DNA of 64,000 bases from Prochlorococcus marinus str. MIT 9301 (GCF_000015965.1 NC_009091.1:1302001-1366000), one strand, 5' to 3'; shown: positions 9,083 to 18,750, counted from the stretch's first letter. Notes: generated from the sequence alone by a model not told the origin. Numbers and translations are program-made.

Positions 9083-10231
9083 TTATTTTTTTGAAAAATT
9101 TTCTAATATTCTCTGATTTATTTTTGGAATATTTTCTTTAAATTTAAAAAACCCTCTTTTAGCAAATTTCCAAGCAAATAAATCTTCATCCCTCACAAGA
9201 TTAAAAATTTTTTTTTGGTGTAAATTTTTAAACTCAGTTATGAAATCATAATTTTCTCCCACTCCAGGATAAATAATATCTATTTCGTTAGTATTTTTAA
9301 AATTATTTTCCAAAGAATAAGGATCAATCTGTTCAACATTATCAAATTGCTCTAAAAATTCAGAGACCAAATCTTGTTTAAATTTCAATACAGATTCAGA
9401 CAATTTAATTTGTCTTTGTTCATTTTTTAAAAGGATAATAAATACTTTTTTATAGCTTGGAAGTAAATTTTTAAGGGTTGCAAGGTGTAGATCATTTTCA
9501 AACATAATCAGATTATCTGATTTAGGATCCATATCATTTTTATAAATCTCATCTTCAAATGGTATTTGATTAGATTCTTCAAGAAAAATTTGTTGATTAC
9601 TTATTTTTTCTACTTTAAATCTATTATTTGAAAACTTTCTGAGGTTTGATGATGAAAAAAGATATTGTTTTCCCTTCGTTTGCAATCCCCCGACCCATCT
9701 CCAGCTAAGGAGATTAGATGAAGCATCTCCATCAAAAAGATATTTAAAGAAAAACTTTGCTCCTAATTGCCATGGGAGGCCTAAATTAAATATCCAAGTA
9801 CTCGCAAACCACATTCTTGTATGATTATGCAAATAGTTGTACTGCTTTAATTCATGTACCCAAGAATTAAAATAATCTAATTCTGTATTGCCATTAATTG
9901 CACTTTCATATAACTCATAATCAAAATCGAGATTGTTTTCTGAAATAAAATTTCTCCAAACTTTAGGTCTATTTTCCATCCACCCTTTCCAGTAAACTCT
10001 CCAAAATATTTCTTCAACAAATTTAGTTGAATTTTTGATTTTGTACTTACTTTTAATATCATGAATCAGCTCATATTCCGACAATATTCTATGAGTAATG
10101 AAAGGCGATAATTTTGAAACTGAACTTTCGTTATTTGGCCCAAAATCAAAATTTCTTAATTTTGCATAATCATTGATTTTGTATTTCGCAAAATTTTCCC
10201 AGGTATTTTGAGCTTTTAATAAAAATGACAT
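9083..10231 (-). CDS. Photolyase/cryptochrome-like protein with apparently permuted domains
   Basis: Residues about 10-205 match the helical FAD-binding domain of DNA photolyases: WRVYWKGWM, HNHTRMWFAS (135-144), LPWQLGAKFFFKYLFDGDAS and SWRWVGGLQTKGK with the flavin-site residues. Photolyases normally have the Rossmann antenna domain before this. Here residues 241-270 read LIMFENDLHLATLKNL followed by KVFIILL, closely like the WFRNDLRLxDNxAL opening of that antenna domain, but at the C terminus. So the domain order appears swapped. Repair of UV pyrimidine dimers is the obvious role but not proven. It is divergent from a ligase-like gene. Confidence 0.75.
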   Translation of the reverse strand: MSFLLKAQNTWENFAKYKINDYAKLRNFDFGPNNESSVSKLSPFITHRILSEYELIHDIKSKYKIKNSTKFVEEIFWRVYWKGWMENRPKVWRNFISENNLDFDYELYESAINGNTELDYFNSWVHELKQYNYLHNHTRMWFASTWIFNLGLPWQLGAKFFFKYLFDGDASSNLLSWRWVGGLQTKGKQYLFSSSNLRKFSNNRFKVEKISNQQIFLEESNQIPFEDEIYKNDMDPKSDNLIMFENDLHLATLKNLLPSYKKVFIILLKNEQRQIKLSESVLKFKQDLVSEFLEQFDNVEQIDPYSLENNFKNTNEIDIIYPGVGENYDFITEFKNLHQKKIFNLVRDEDLFAWKFAKRGFFKFKENIPKINQRILENFSKK

Positions 10232-10414
10232 TTTCTCATAACTTTAAAAAATTTTTTTTGTATTGATGGGAATTTCAAAAATTTGGCTTTAAATTAATCC
10301 TTAAAATTTTCTATTTCACTTTTGAGTAAATATGTTTGATTAAAGTATTTAATTTAAACGTCTTATAAGTACATTTTATACTCTTAAATTGCTCTCTGCG
10401 TAGGAGGATATTTA

Positions 10415-10477
10415 GTGGTCAATTACTTTTTAGATCTAATTTTAATTTCAAATCTTTATTTAAATGATTTTTTCTAA
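10415..10477 (+). CDS. Possible 20-aa peptide with strong SD (leader of ligase-like gene?)
   Basis: GTAGGAGGATATTTA ends in a GTG that opens a 20-codon hydrophobic frame (MVNYFLDLILISNLYLNDFF, stop TAA). The SD GGAGG with a 7-nt spacer is much better than at most core genes here. It lies 30 nt before the ligase-like gene, so it could be a leader peptide, or chance. Low confidence. Confidence 0.3.
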   Translation: MVNYFLDLILISNLYLNDFF

Positions 10478-10506
10478 AAGATTTTTAAATATTTGTCAAA
10501 ATTATT

Positions 10507-11256
10507 ATGAATAATTTATTAGTGAGAGATGTTAAGTATCTAGATGAACAATACAGGATAGGTGAAGGCATAATTTCCGATGATGCATTTAAGCAACTTG
10601 AAAAGCTCTTTATTCCTGTTGATCAAGAGCCTAACTATTTTAATCAAAAAAATAATAAACTTTTGCCAAAATTAGCCAAAGAAAACTATAAAGAATTTTT
10701 GGAAAGTTTGTTAACGAAAACAAGATTAAGCATTCAACCAAAAATTGATGGCTGTGCTATTGCAATTAGATATCTAGATGGCAAGTTTAATAAAGCTATT
10801 ACAAAAAAAGGATTTGATGTCTCAAGCAAAATTAAACAAATTAAAAACGTCCCCGATTATATTCCTATCAAACGAGATTTTCAAATTAGAGGTGAACTAT
10901 ATGCTACAAACCAAGTTGCCGGCATTTCCCAAAGAATTACAAGAAAATACCTCAATGATAAGAAAGGGATTGGAGAAAGTCTCCGCTTTTGCTGTTTCCA
11001 AATACTTAATGGAAGACTTAATCAATACGAAACCCTTAACTATCTTAAAAAATGTGGCTTCAGCACCCCTGACAGTTACTTCACAAATCATACAAGCGAA
11101 ATCCAAATATATAAAAAAAATTGGTTAGAGAGAAAAATATTTGCGAAATATCCAACTAATGGGATAGTTGTAAAAATAAATAGTAGGAAATTACAGTTAC
11201 TTAGGGAGAAAAGTTTATCTCAAAATAACGAATGGCAATATGCAATTGAAAAATAA
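10507..11256 (+). CDS. Stand-alone NAD+-dependent DNA ligase adenylation domain
   Basis: A 249-residue relative of LigA limited to domain Ia (YLDEQYRIGEGIISDDAFKQLE) and the nucleotidyltransferase domain. The catalytic lysine motif KIDG (IQPKIDGCAIAI), motif III (RGELY) and motif IV-like NGIVVKIN are present, while the RGDG motif after KxDG is degenerate (ITKKGF). The OB-fold, zinc finger, HhH and BRCT domains of the normal ~670-residue ligase are missing. It might adenylate without sealing, act with a partner, or be a decayed paralogue; an intact reading frame argues against simple decay. Confidence 0.75.
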   Translation: MNNLLVRDVKYLDEQYRIGEGIISDDAFKQLEKLFIPVDQEPNYFNQKNNKLLPKLAKENYKEFLESLLTKTRLSIQPKIDGCAIAIRYLDGKFNKAITKKGFDVSSKIKQIKNVPDYIPIKRDFQIRGELYATNQVAGISQRITRKYLNDKKGIGESLRFCCFQILNGRLNQYETLNYLKKCGFSTPDSYFTNHTSEIQIYKKNWLERKIFAKYPTNGIVVKINSRKLQLLREKSLSQNNEWQYAIEK

Positions 11257-11363
11257 TATTAAATAGTACCTTCAATAAGAGCTCACGATAGTGACTTCCA
11301 GTATTTACAGTAGAAAAGTAATTAAATTTTGGTTAAATTCCAAAGCAATTTGCAGGATTACTA

Positions 11364-12293
11364 ATGACTGCCACTATTTCAAGACCTAAAATCTCTAACT
11401 GGGAAACATCTAATATTCCAAACCTTACAGGCAAAATAGCGCTAATTACTGGTGCAAATAGTGGTCTTGGATACTACACTGCAAAGGCTTTAGCAGAAAA
11501 AAATGCTCATGTTGTTATAGCTTGTAGATCACTTGAAAAAGCTAATCAAACTATCAAAAAACTTAAAGGTCTTAATCCTGAAGGATTATTTACACCTTTA
11601 GAATTAGATTTGTCAGATTTAAAAAATATTGTTGAAGTTCAGTCCAAAATTTTTGATAATTTTGAAAATTTGGATTTACTAATCAATAATGCAGGCATTA
11701 TGCATCCGCCTAAAACTCTTAGTGCCCAAGGATATGAAATACAATTTGCAGTTAATCATCTAGCTCACATGCTTTTGACTCTCAAGCTACTTCCAATTAT
11801 TGAAAAAAAAGAAGAATCTAGAATAGTTACGGTGACTTCAGGAGCACAATTTTTTGGCAAAGTCGGTTGGAAAAATCTGAAAGCCGAGAACTATTACAAC
11901 AAATGGGAATCTTACTCCAATAGCAAATTGGCAAATGTAATGTTTGCTTTGGAACTAAATGAGAACTTAAAGCACAAAAATATACTTTCTTTAGCTGCTC
12001 ACCCAGGAATTGCAAAAACAAATCTCTTTACTGCTCAAAAACCTAACCCTGGACCATTAGAAACATTCTCATTGGAATTATTTAGTCCTATTTTTCAAAC
12101 TGCTGAGATGGGTGCTTTACCTCAGCTTTTTGCAGCTACTTCACCAGACGCAAGAGGCGGTGATCATTATGGTCCTAGATTTAATTTCAGAGGTCATCCA
12201 AAACTATCCCCTACTTCTCCTTTCGCTATGAATAAAAAAGAAAGAAAAAATTTATGGGAAAAAAGCCTCGAAATTATTAATAACTTCTTATAA
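11364..12293 (+). CDS. Short-chain dehydrogenase/reductase, protochlorophyllide-reductase-like
   Basis: Classical SDR of 309 residues: cofactor motif TGANSGLG (NADP-type with following ACRSLEKA), NNAG (LLINNAGIM) and the catalytic YSNSKLANVMF (Y-x3-K). The extended C-terminal part (FSPIFQTAEMGALPQLFAAT, GGDHYGPR) is like retinol-dehydrogenase and protochlorophyllide-reductase relatives. It is shorter than true light-dependent POR, so I do not call it por. Its stop overlaps the convergent small gene by 6 nt. Confidence 0.85.
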   Translation: MTATISRPKISNWETSNIPNLTGKIALITGANSGLGYYTAKALAEKNAHVVIACRSLEKANQTIKKLKGLNPEGLFTPLELDLSDLKNIVEVQSKIFDNFENLDLLINNAGIMHPPKTLSAQGYEIQFAVNHLAHMLLTLKLLPIIEKKEESRIVTVTSGAQFFGKVGWKNLKAENYYNKWESYSNSKLANVMFALELNENLKHKNILSLAAHPGIAKTNLFTAQKPNPGPLETFSLELFSPIFQTAEMGALPQLFAATSPDARGGDHYGPRFNFRGHPKLSPTSPFAMNKKERKNLWEKSLEIINNFL

Positions 12294-12554
12294 ATTTTTC
12301 ATTTTTACTAACTTGAGAAAATACTTCAAGATATGTAATTCACTCTCTGAGAGTTTCATAAATTCTGTTAAGGCATCGTAATTTTTTTCATCAATTTTTT
12401 TTGACAATTGAATAAAACTATCATGGTTTTCATTAACGAAGCGCTCAGCAATCTGAGACGGAGTTAAACCCTTTTCAATTAATTCACCTGGAGCATTTTT
12501 CTCCCACTTTTCATAAAACCAAGAGAACCAATATTTTGCAGTATTTTCTTCCAT
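12288..12554 (-). CDS. Hypothetical protein, paralogue of the gene at 22994
   Basis: An 88-residue acidic, helical protein of unknown function. It aligns along its length with the 108-residue protein at 22994-23320: W-F-x-W near the start, G-x-(T/N)-P-x-(Q/D)-(I/V)-A-E-x-F in the middle, and (F)-(M/L)-K-L-(S/T)-E-x-E-(L/M)-H near the end. The pair define a small cyanobacterial family. No RBS is obvious. Confidence 0.7.
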   Translation of the reverse strand: MEENTAKYWFSWFYEKWEKNAPGELIEKGLTPSQIAERFVNENHDSFIQLSKKIDEKNYDALTEFMKLSESELHILKYFLKLVKMKNL

Positions 12555-12654
12555 TAATTAACTTTTCTTAGGCGAATGCTATAAATACTGAATAAAAATC
12601 TCATGATTGAATTACCCCTTAAACACAATTAATATAAATGCAATTATAAATTTA

Positions 12655-14085
12655 ATGATAGATAATCATTCAAATAAAAGAAATATTAATCTCGTAATTG
12701 GATTAGGTAAATCTGGATTTTGGGCTGCCAAGTATTTGAGAAGCATCAATAAGAGAGTAATTGTTTGGGAAAGTAAAAATGGGATAGAATTCTTAGAAAG
12801 AAAAACAGCATTAGAAGAGCTTAATATAATAGTTTCTCTAAATAAAGAATTTGTATTTGAAGAGATTCAACCTTTTGTGAAAGAGATTGAATCTGTTGTT
12901 GTAAGTCCATCAATACCTTACGACCATAAAACTATTATTGAATTAAAAAAAAAGGGAATTAAAGTAATTGGAGAAATTAATGTTGCATGGGAAATTTTAA
13001 AAGACACAAATTGGATAGGTATTACTGGCACTAATGGCAAGACTACTGTTACTCATCTACTAAGCCATATGCTCTGCGATACTGGATTATATGCTCCTTT
13101 TGCTGGAAATATTGGTACACCTTTATGTAAATATGCTCACTCCAAAAAACATGAAAAAATTGATTGGGTTGTAGCTGAATTAAGCAGTTATCAAATAGAA
13201 ATATCTCCAGAAGTAAAACCTAATATTGGAATATGGACAACCTTCACAGAAGATCATCTTGAAAGACATAAAACACTTGAAAACTATTTCAACATAAAAA
13301 AAAGCTTGTTAGAAAAATCTGATTTTAGAATTTATAATTATGACGATAAAAACCTAAGAAATCACTACACTTCGCTATCGAGAGGGGTTTGGATAACAAC
13401 TAGTTTCGATAAATCAAATTTAATTCATTGCGATTATTGGATAGATGATCAAGCATATATCGTTGAGAGAGGGAAGAAATTATTCAAACTTGAACATTTT
13501 TCTTTAAAAGGAATGCATAATCTTCAAAATCTTTTATTGGTAATTGCAGCAGCAAGAAAAGTTGGATTATCTGGCAAGAAGATTAAAGATTCTCTATCTA
13601 ATTACAAACAATTACCCCATAGGATGGAAACGATTTATAAAAACAATGATCTGGAAATCATTAATGATAGTAAAGCTACAAATTTTGACTCATCTATTGC
13701 GGGAATAAGTTCAATTGAAGGTCAAATAATAATCATTGCTGGGGGTAGATTAAAAGGGAATGAATATAGTGAGTGGATAAAAGTTTTAAAGAAAAAAGTT
13801 AAATGTGTTTTCCTTTTTGGAGAAAGCTCAAAAGTCCTAAAAATGGCGCTTATTAATGAAGGATTTAAAGAAAATATTTTTGAATTTTCTGAACTAAAAG
13901 AGCTTTTAAATTTTGTTTTTCATTATTTACAAAATAATAGGGTTGGAACATTATTATTCTCACCTTCATGCTCTAGTTTTGATCAATTTAAAAATTATGA
14001 AGAGCGTGGAGATTATTTCAAGAAACTAATAAGTGAAAAATTAAAGGTTAATAAATCCATTCTTTGTTCAAGTATCATTTCTTAA
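12655..14085 (+). CDS. murD: UDP-N-acetylmuramoyl-L-alanine--D-glutamate ligase
   Basis: Cytoplasmic step of peptidoglycan synthesis adding D-glutamate. N-terminal Rossmann motif [15 protein letters not shown] loop [13 protein letters not shown], and the Mur ligase C-terminal domain ([34 protein letters not shown] with YEERGDYF). I prefer the ATG at 12655 (476 aa) over the TTG at 12607, because it places the GLGKSG motif at the usual distance from the N terminus. Confidence 0.95.
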   Translation: MIDNHSNKRNINLVIGLGKSGFWAAKYLRSINKRVIVWESKNGIEFLERKTALEELNIIVSLNKEFVFEEIQPFVKEIESVVVSPSIPYDHKTIIELKKKGIKVIGEINVAWEILKDTNWIGITGTNGKTTVTHLLSHMLCDTGLYAPFAGNIGTPLCKYAHSKKHEKIDWVVAELSSYQIEISPEVKPNIGIWTTFTEDHLERHKTLENYFNIKKSLLEKSDFRIYNYDDKNLRNHYTSLSRGVWITTSFDKSNLIHCDYWIDDQAYIVERGKKLFKLEHFSLKGMHNLQNLLLVIAAARKVGLSGKKIKDSLSNYKQLPHRMETIYKNNDLEIINDSKATNFDSSIAGISSIEGQIIIIAGGRLKGNEYSEWIKVLKKKVKCVFLFGESSKVLKMALINEGFKENIFEFSELKELLNFVFHYLQNNRVGTLLFSPSCSSFDQFKNYEERGDYFKKLISEKLKVNKSILCSSIIS

Positions 14086-14170
14086 TTTCAGGTCGGTCAT
14101 CACAACCCCTTACCCTCTAGCAAATATTCACATGATTAGTTAGATTTTGACTATGAATTAACTACTAGCA

Positions 14171-14485
14171 ATGAGTGAATCTAACAATTTACCTCAAGCA
14201 ATAAGTCATAAAAAATTAAGTTATTTGATGCTTAAGGCACAAAAGGATGCTCATTTTTCTGATGAATTAGCAGGAATAGAAAGCCCCGAAAAAAGAGAAC
14301 TTGAAGAGTTAATTAACAATTGGGAAGCTTCAACTAAGAAGGTAGTCAATGAGTTATCAAAAAGAAAAGAGAATTTACTAAAAGATAAATCACCAAATTC
14401 TTTAATTGCACTTGGTGCTATGGAAGTTCACCTTAATATGGCTTTGCAAGCCTTAAATGCATTTAATAAAGGAGTTGATGGGTAA
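14171..14485 (+). CDS. Hypothetical helical protein, 104 aa
   Basis: Soluble, charged and predicted mostly helical, with no motif I can name. It starts ATG at 14171 (SESNNLPQAISHKKLSYLML) and ends QALNAFNKGVDG. It stands between murD (same strand, 85 nt upstream) and the convergent pirin gene (15 nt away). Function unknown. Confidence 0.65.
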   Translation: MSESNNLPQAISHKKLSYLMLKAQKDAHFSDELAGIESPEKRELEELINNWEASTKKVVNELSKRKENLLKDKSPNSLIALGAMEVHLNMALQALNAFNKGVDG

Positions 14486-14499
14486 AAGTAAAAGATAAA

Positions 14500-15231
14500 T
14501 CATAAGGAAGGCATCGAAAATAAGAGAAAATCTAAGTTTTTTTGAGTATCTATAGAGACATCATCATAATAATTAACTTCAAAACCCAAGCCATCTCCAG
14601 ATTCGAGAAATATATTTGAATTAGATTCTTTACTTTTTAACAAAAGATTACCTTCTATTATTTGTATCCAATTATATTTATCGATTTTTAATGGCAATTT
14701 TTTTTCTTTAATTGGCTTATATTTACAACGCCATAAAGAGATACTTTGATTTAGAAAAAGCTTATTATTTTTTCCGTCTTTGTAATTAAAAATAAGATTG
14801 TCCCACAAATTTTCATTTAATGAAATTTGATCATATCGAGGTTTGATATTTTCTTTTTGAGGGTATATCCAAATCTGGAACAACTTACAGTTCTCATTTT
14901 CTTCATTCTTCTCGCTATGAGAAATTCCAGTACCTGCAGACATAACTTGTACTTCATCTTTTTGAATTTTTCCAAGATTGTTTAAAGAGTCTCTATGAGT
15001 TATTGCTCCTTTTGTTACGACAGTAATTATTTCCATATTTGCATGAGAATGTGTATCAAATCCTGAATTAGGAGAAATAATATCTTCGTTTATAACTCTA
15101 ATTTTCCCAAAATTATCCCATTTTGGATCTCTATGTTCTGCGAAAGAAAATGAATGCATCGAATTTAGCCATTCTCTAGTCGATCTAAATCGTTCGTGCG
15201 ATTTCCTTATTTTAATTATTTTAAAAGACAT
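14500..15231 (-). CDS. Pirin-family bicupin protein
   Basis: A 243-residue pirin. The N-terminal cupin has FSFAEHRDPKWDNFG, the metal-site FDTHSHANMEIITVV (His ligands) and SAGTGISHSEKNE, the family hallmark. The second cupin (residues about 150-243) is degenerate. Some pirins act as quercetinases and others as regulators; the physiological role in picocyanobacteria is unknown. Confidence 0.88.
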   Translation of the reverse strand: MSFKIIKIRKSHERFRSTREWLNSMHSFSFAEHRDPKWDNFGKIRVINEDIISPNSGFDTHSHANMEIITVVTKGAITHRDSLNNLGKIQKDEVQVMSAGTGISHSEKNEENENCKLFQIWIYPQKENIKPRYDQISLNENLWDNLIFNYKDGKNNKLFLNQSISLWRCKYKPIKEKKLPLKIDKYNWIQIIEGNLLLKSKESNSNIFLESGDGLGFEVNYYDDVSIDTQKNLDFLLFSMPSL

Positions 15232-15318
15232 AAATAGTAAGAAATAAATATGGTGTTTTTGTGTAAATTAACTATTTTTGAAAATTATAAATTATTAAAA
15301 AGTGAAATTACTTTTTAT

Positions 15319-15447
15319 TTATTTGTTGATTTTACTTTGCGCTTTATTTGCTTTATTAATTATTTTTTTTGCTTCTTCTCTTGTAGAACATTTTTCTGCC
15401 TCAACATTCAAGTTTTTTAGTTTATTTAATTGCTTTGAAATTTTCAT
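15319..15447 (-). CDS. Small charged protein, 42 aa
   Basis: A minus-strand frame from an ATG at 15447 encoding a lysine- and asparagine-rich helical peptide (MKISKQLNKLKNLNVEAEK ... EEAKKIINKANKAQSKINK). The pattern of hydrophobic residues suggests an amphipathic helix or coiled coil. No homologue recognised. It fills part of the gap between pirin and the DUF1643 gene. Confidence 0.5.
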   Translation of the reverse strand: MKISKQLNKLKNLNVEAEKCSTREEAKKIINKANKAQSKINK

Positions 15448-15529
15448 ATTAGGTTAACTTAACAAATAGAAATTAACACATATTTAATGGAATAGCTAAA
15501 AATACTGGTTTGCATTTGAGCTTTACTAC

Positions 15530-16066
15530 CTAAAAATAAGATTGGAGGATTGAATTATCAGAACAATATAGTGGGTGTATTGGATTATCTTTGATTGTTT
15601 TCTTAATTAAAAGCGGTCCAAGAGGATTATCAAAATTATTTTTCCTAATTGAGTTATATTGCATTATTTTTTTTGATATTCTTTTATTTCTATTTAGAAA
15701 TTTACCTTTGTTACCCCAACCTAACCATAAATCACAATTTTCACTTTCAGACCAGTGTTTTAAGTTTTTATAAATATGATTATTGTTTAGATAACCCACT
15801 GGGTTTTTATGTTTAAAAAGTTTTTCTGGTTTGCTTGAAATAAGGGCAAATAAATTTATTAATTTAACTTTGCCGTAATTATTGTTTTTCGAAATTTTGA
15901 TTATCTTTCTTGTTGTGTTGTCCAAGAAAACTTCATCCGATAATGAGGGATTTAAACCAATAAAGATAATCTCTTTTTTAGATTTAGCAATCTTGTAACT
16001 TAAACTCCATCTATATAGTTTGTTAGCACTTCTTAAACAATTTCTTTCTAGAAATAAATTATTCAA
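15530..16066 (-). CDS. DUF1643-family protein
   Basis: A 178-residue member of DUF1643. The signature IFIGLNPSLSDEVFLDNTTRK is present, followed by KLINLFALISSKPEKL and the WLGWGNKGKF segment. Biochemical function is not known. TTG start at 16066, whose bases overlap the TGA stop of the upstream DUF2214 gene (4-nt overlap), so translation is probably coupled. Confidence 0.82.
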   Translation of the reverse strand: MNNLFLERNCLRSANKLYRWSLSYKIAKSKKEIIFIGLNPSLSDEVFLDNTTRKIIKISKNNNYGKVKLINLFALISSKPEKLFKHKNPVGYLNNNHIYKNLKHWSESENCDLWLGWGNKGKFLNRNKRISKKIMQYNSIRKNNFDNPLGPLLIKKTIKDNPIHPLYCSDNSILQSYF

Positions 16067-16548
16067 CCTAAACCTACACCTCTAGCCATGAGTGTTGCAA
16101 ACAAAGGTATTGTTGCAAAGCCCACTAATTCAGTAGTAATAATTAGCCTGAACCTCTTAACTAGATTTTCAGATATTTCAGGTAATTTATTCTTACTTAA
16201 TGGAATGGCCCATAAGATGTAGGTTGTTGTTGGATATAAAGAAAGTAATCCCACCAGAATGTAAAGAGAAACTTTTATCCAAAAAACAGGATTACCTGTA
16301 TAAAAATCACCTCCTTGACCAAAATACTTAACACGCAAAATCCCAGTAACCAATATTGCAACTCCTGCCAAACCATAGACCACATCTGCAATTATCATTG
16401 AAATCGTCTCATTTCTATTAAGACCTACTTTGAGAGTCAATCTTTCAAATAAAAGAGAACCGAAACACAAAATAATTCCTAAATAATGAACATATGCTAC
16501 TAATGCACTTTTAGCAATTTCACCTGTTAATAAAGTTCCTAATAACAT
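16063..16548 (-). CDS. DUF2214-family membrane protein
   Basis: A 161-residue protein with about four membrane helices (VAYVHYLGIILCFGSLLF, GLAGVAILVTGILRV, KVSLYILVGLLSLYPTTTYI, TTELVGFATIPLFATLMARG). The FERLTLK and GILRVKYFGQG motifs are as in DUF2214. Function unknown. First gene of the two-gene unit with DUF1643. Confidence 0.82.
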   Translation of the reverse strand: MLLGTLLTGEIAKSALVAYVHYLGIILCFGSLLFERLTLKVGLNRNETISMIIADVVYGLAGVAILVTGILRVKYFGQGGDFYTGNPVFWIKVSLYILVGLLSLYPTTTYILWAIPLSKNKLPEISENLVKRFRLIITTELVGFATIPLFATLMARGVGLG

Positions 16549-16636
16549 GTAGAAGTCAAAATTTATACAATCCTAACCACCAAACGAAGAATTTGTTTAG
16601 AAATAAATTTATAAGTTAAAAAGTAAGGCATTAAAT

Positions 16637-17386
16637 CTAAGACTCTAAATACCTTTTCTGGCCATCTTCAAAAAAATCCTTTTTATTCCATACTTCGATT
16701 ACATCTGGGAAATGTTTTTCCATACAATTATCACAAACCCCATGACTGAATCTAATATCACTAATTTTCGAAAGATATTTTTCTAAATGCATCCAATCGC
16801 CCTCTTTATTTTTCACTTCTCTGCAATATGAACAAACAGATAAAATACCTTCCTGTTTGTGGAAGTTAGACAATGCATCTAGCAAGTTCAATGACTTTTT
16901 TCTAAGCTCTAAAAATGAAACTATCTGCTTGGATAATAATTCCATAATATTGAATTGTTGTGTAGTTAGATTTCCTGGCTTTCTATCTATTACACAAAGA
17001 GTTCCAAGTTTATTACCATCACTATTTCTAAGGGGAAAACCTGCATAAAAACGAATCTTGGGGTCCCCTGTTACCAATGGATTATTTATAAATCTTTCAT
17101 CTTGGAAAGCATCATGAATAATTAATGGACTATTTTCTTTTATTGCATGTGTACAAAAAGACCTATCTCTTCTTGTTTCTGATATCTGAAGTCCTATTTT
17201 GGATTTAAACCATTGTTTATCTTTGTCTACCAAAGTCATTAAAGAAATAGGCACATTACAGGTTGTAGCAGCAATTTTTGTAATATCGTCATAACATGAT
17301 TCTGGCTTGGTTCCCAAAATCCTATATTCTGCTAAAGCTTTTAATCTTCTTTCCTCTTCTTCTTTTTTTGATACAAGATTCTGCAT
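16637..17386 (-). CDS. GAF-domain sensor protein with C-terminal zinc-type motif
   Basis: Residues about 25-165 form a GAF domain of the kind with RDRSFCTHAI and FYAGFPLRNSDGNKLGTLCVID. The C-terminal 60 residues carry CSYCREVKNKEGDW and FSHGVCDNCMEKHFPD, a paired CxxC module also found at the end of some response regulators and PAS/GAF proteins. No output domain such as a kinase or cyclase is present. Ligand unknown. Confidence 0.82.
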   Translation of the reverse strand: MQNLVSKKEEEERRLKALAEYRILGTKPESCYDDITKIAATTCNVPISLMTLVDKDKQWFKSKIGLQISETRRDRSFCTHAIKENSPLIIHDAFQDERFINNPLVTGDPKIRFYAGFPLRNSDGNKLGTLCVIDRKPGNLTTQQFNIMELLSKQIVSFLELRKKSLNLLDALSNFHKQEGILSVCSYCREVKNKEGDWMHLEKYLSKISDIRFSHGVCDNCMEKHFPDVIEVWNKKDFFEDGQKRYLES

Positions 17387-17505
17387 TAATCTTCACCAAT
17401 AATTAAAACTTTAAAATTAAAGTTTCTCCAAAAAATTTATTCCTTCTAATACTTAATAAAAAAAAGATAAACTTATTAATTTGTTACTTTCTGATTTATT
17501 ACTTA

Positions 17506-18750
17506 TTAATTTATTATTGATTTATTTAACTTTGAGACTGCCATCCCAGCAATCCATCCACTTGTCCAACAATGTTGAAAATTAAATCCACCAGTGATCC
17601 CATCAACATCCAAAACTTCTCCAGAAAAAAATAACCCTGGACAAATTAAGCTCTCCATACTTTTAAAATTAACCTCATTAATTTTTACGCCTCCAGAAGT
17701 AACAAATTCCTCTCCAAATGGACCTTTACCCGAAATTATATATTCATCCCTCATTAGAGTATTTATCATTTTCTCTCTTTCATCCGCCAGTAAATCAGAC
17801 CACTTTTTCTCTTTATCAATACCTATTTTCTTTAATAAAAAAATCCATAATCTTTTTGTTAATAGTGGAACAGGTCTACTATTAATGAGATTCATCTTGC
17901 CTTTGTTTAATCTTAAATGATTAATTTTTTCTTTTAACTCCTCATAACTTAAAGAAGACCATTTAACGATTAGATTAAATTTATATTTTTGGATATAAAG
18001 TTCCCTTGCGGCAATTGATGAAAGTTTTAATACTGCTGGCCCACTAAACCCCCAATGCGTTATTAATAAATCTCCTCTATTTTGAAAATTCTTATTGTTT
18101 AATTTAATTTCTATATCTATGCCCTTTATCGAAACCCCTCTACATTCATCCAAATTTGGTTCTTTTGTAGAAAAAGTAAAAAGCGATGGTACAGGTTTAA
18201 CAATGGTGTGTCCAAGATTTTGAGCTAATTTATATCCGCTTGGATTTCCTCCAGTTGAAAGAACAATATTTTTTGCAGTTACCTTTGCTTTTTTAAGACT
18301 AAAAATATTGAATATATTATCTGGAGTTTTTGAAATTTCTTTTACAAAAAATTTTGTTAATATCTCTACGTTTTTTGATAAAGCACTTTTTCTCAAACAA
18401 TCAATAACATCTGCAGAAGAATTAGACACTGGGAATACTCTTAAATCTTCCTCAATTTTTAATTTTAACCCTTTTTTATCAAACCAATCGTATACATCTC
18501 CAGCAGCAAAACGATTAAATGATTCCAAGAGCTGAATTCCACCTCTGGGGTAATTCTCAATAAGTTCATTCGGTATCCATGTCGCATTAGTGACGTTACA
18601 TCTCCCCCCTCCACTAATCCTTACTTTCTCCATAAGTTTTGAAGTTCCTTCAAGAATTATTATTCTTTTTACTCCATTTTCAGCAGCAGTTATTGCTGTC
18701 ATAAAACCGGCTGCACCGCCTCCAACAACTGCTAAATCAAAAGGTTCCAA
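17506..18750 (-). CDS. HI0933-family FAD-dependent oxidoreductase (YhiN-like)
   Basis: FAD-binding motif DLAVVGGGAAGFMTAITAAENG at the N terminus, then KVRISGGGRCNVTN, which is diagnostic of the HI0933/BaiN family, and the C-terminal LFFSGEVLDVDGITGGFNFQHCWTSG that closes the FAD site. Length 414 is normal. The reaction is not established for most members. TTG start. Confidence 0.88.
   Translation of the reverse strand: MEPFDLAVVGGGAAGFMTAITAAENGVKRIIILEGTSKLMEKVRISGGGRCNVTNATWIPNELIENYPRGGIQLLESFNRFAAGDVYDWFDKKGLKLKIEEDLRVFPVSNSSADVIDCLRKSALSKNVEILTKFFVKEISKTPDNIFNIFSLKKAKVTAKNIVLSTGGNPSGYKLAQNLGHTIVKPVPSLFTFSTKEPNLDECRGVSIKGIDIEIKLNNKNFQNRGDLLITHWGFSGPAVLKLSSIAARELYIQKYKFNLIVKWSSLSYEELKEKINHLRLNKGKMNLINSRPVPLLTKRLWIFLLKKIGIDKEKKWSDLLADEREKMINTLMRDEYIISGKGPFGEEFVTSGGVKINEVNFKSMESLICPGLFFSGEVLDVDGITGGFNFQHCWTSGWIAGMAVSKLNKSIIN

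Noticed and set aside
10365-10380. Second LexA box (AGTACATTTTATACT) between photolyase-like and ligase-like genes
   Set aside because: It is one base too long and the right half (TATACT) does not match TGTACT.
11364-12293. Light-dependent protochlorophyllide oxidoreductase (por)
   Set aside because: SDR motifs fit but the protein is shorter than true POR and I cannot see the POR-specific cysteines.
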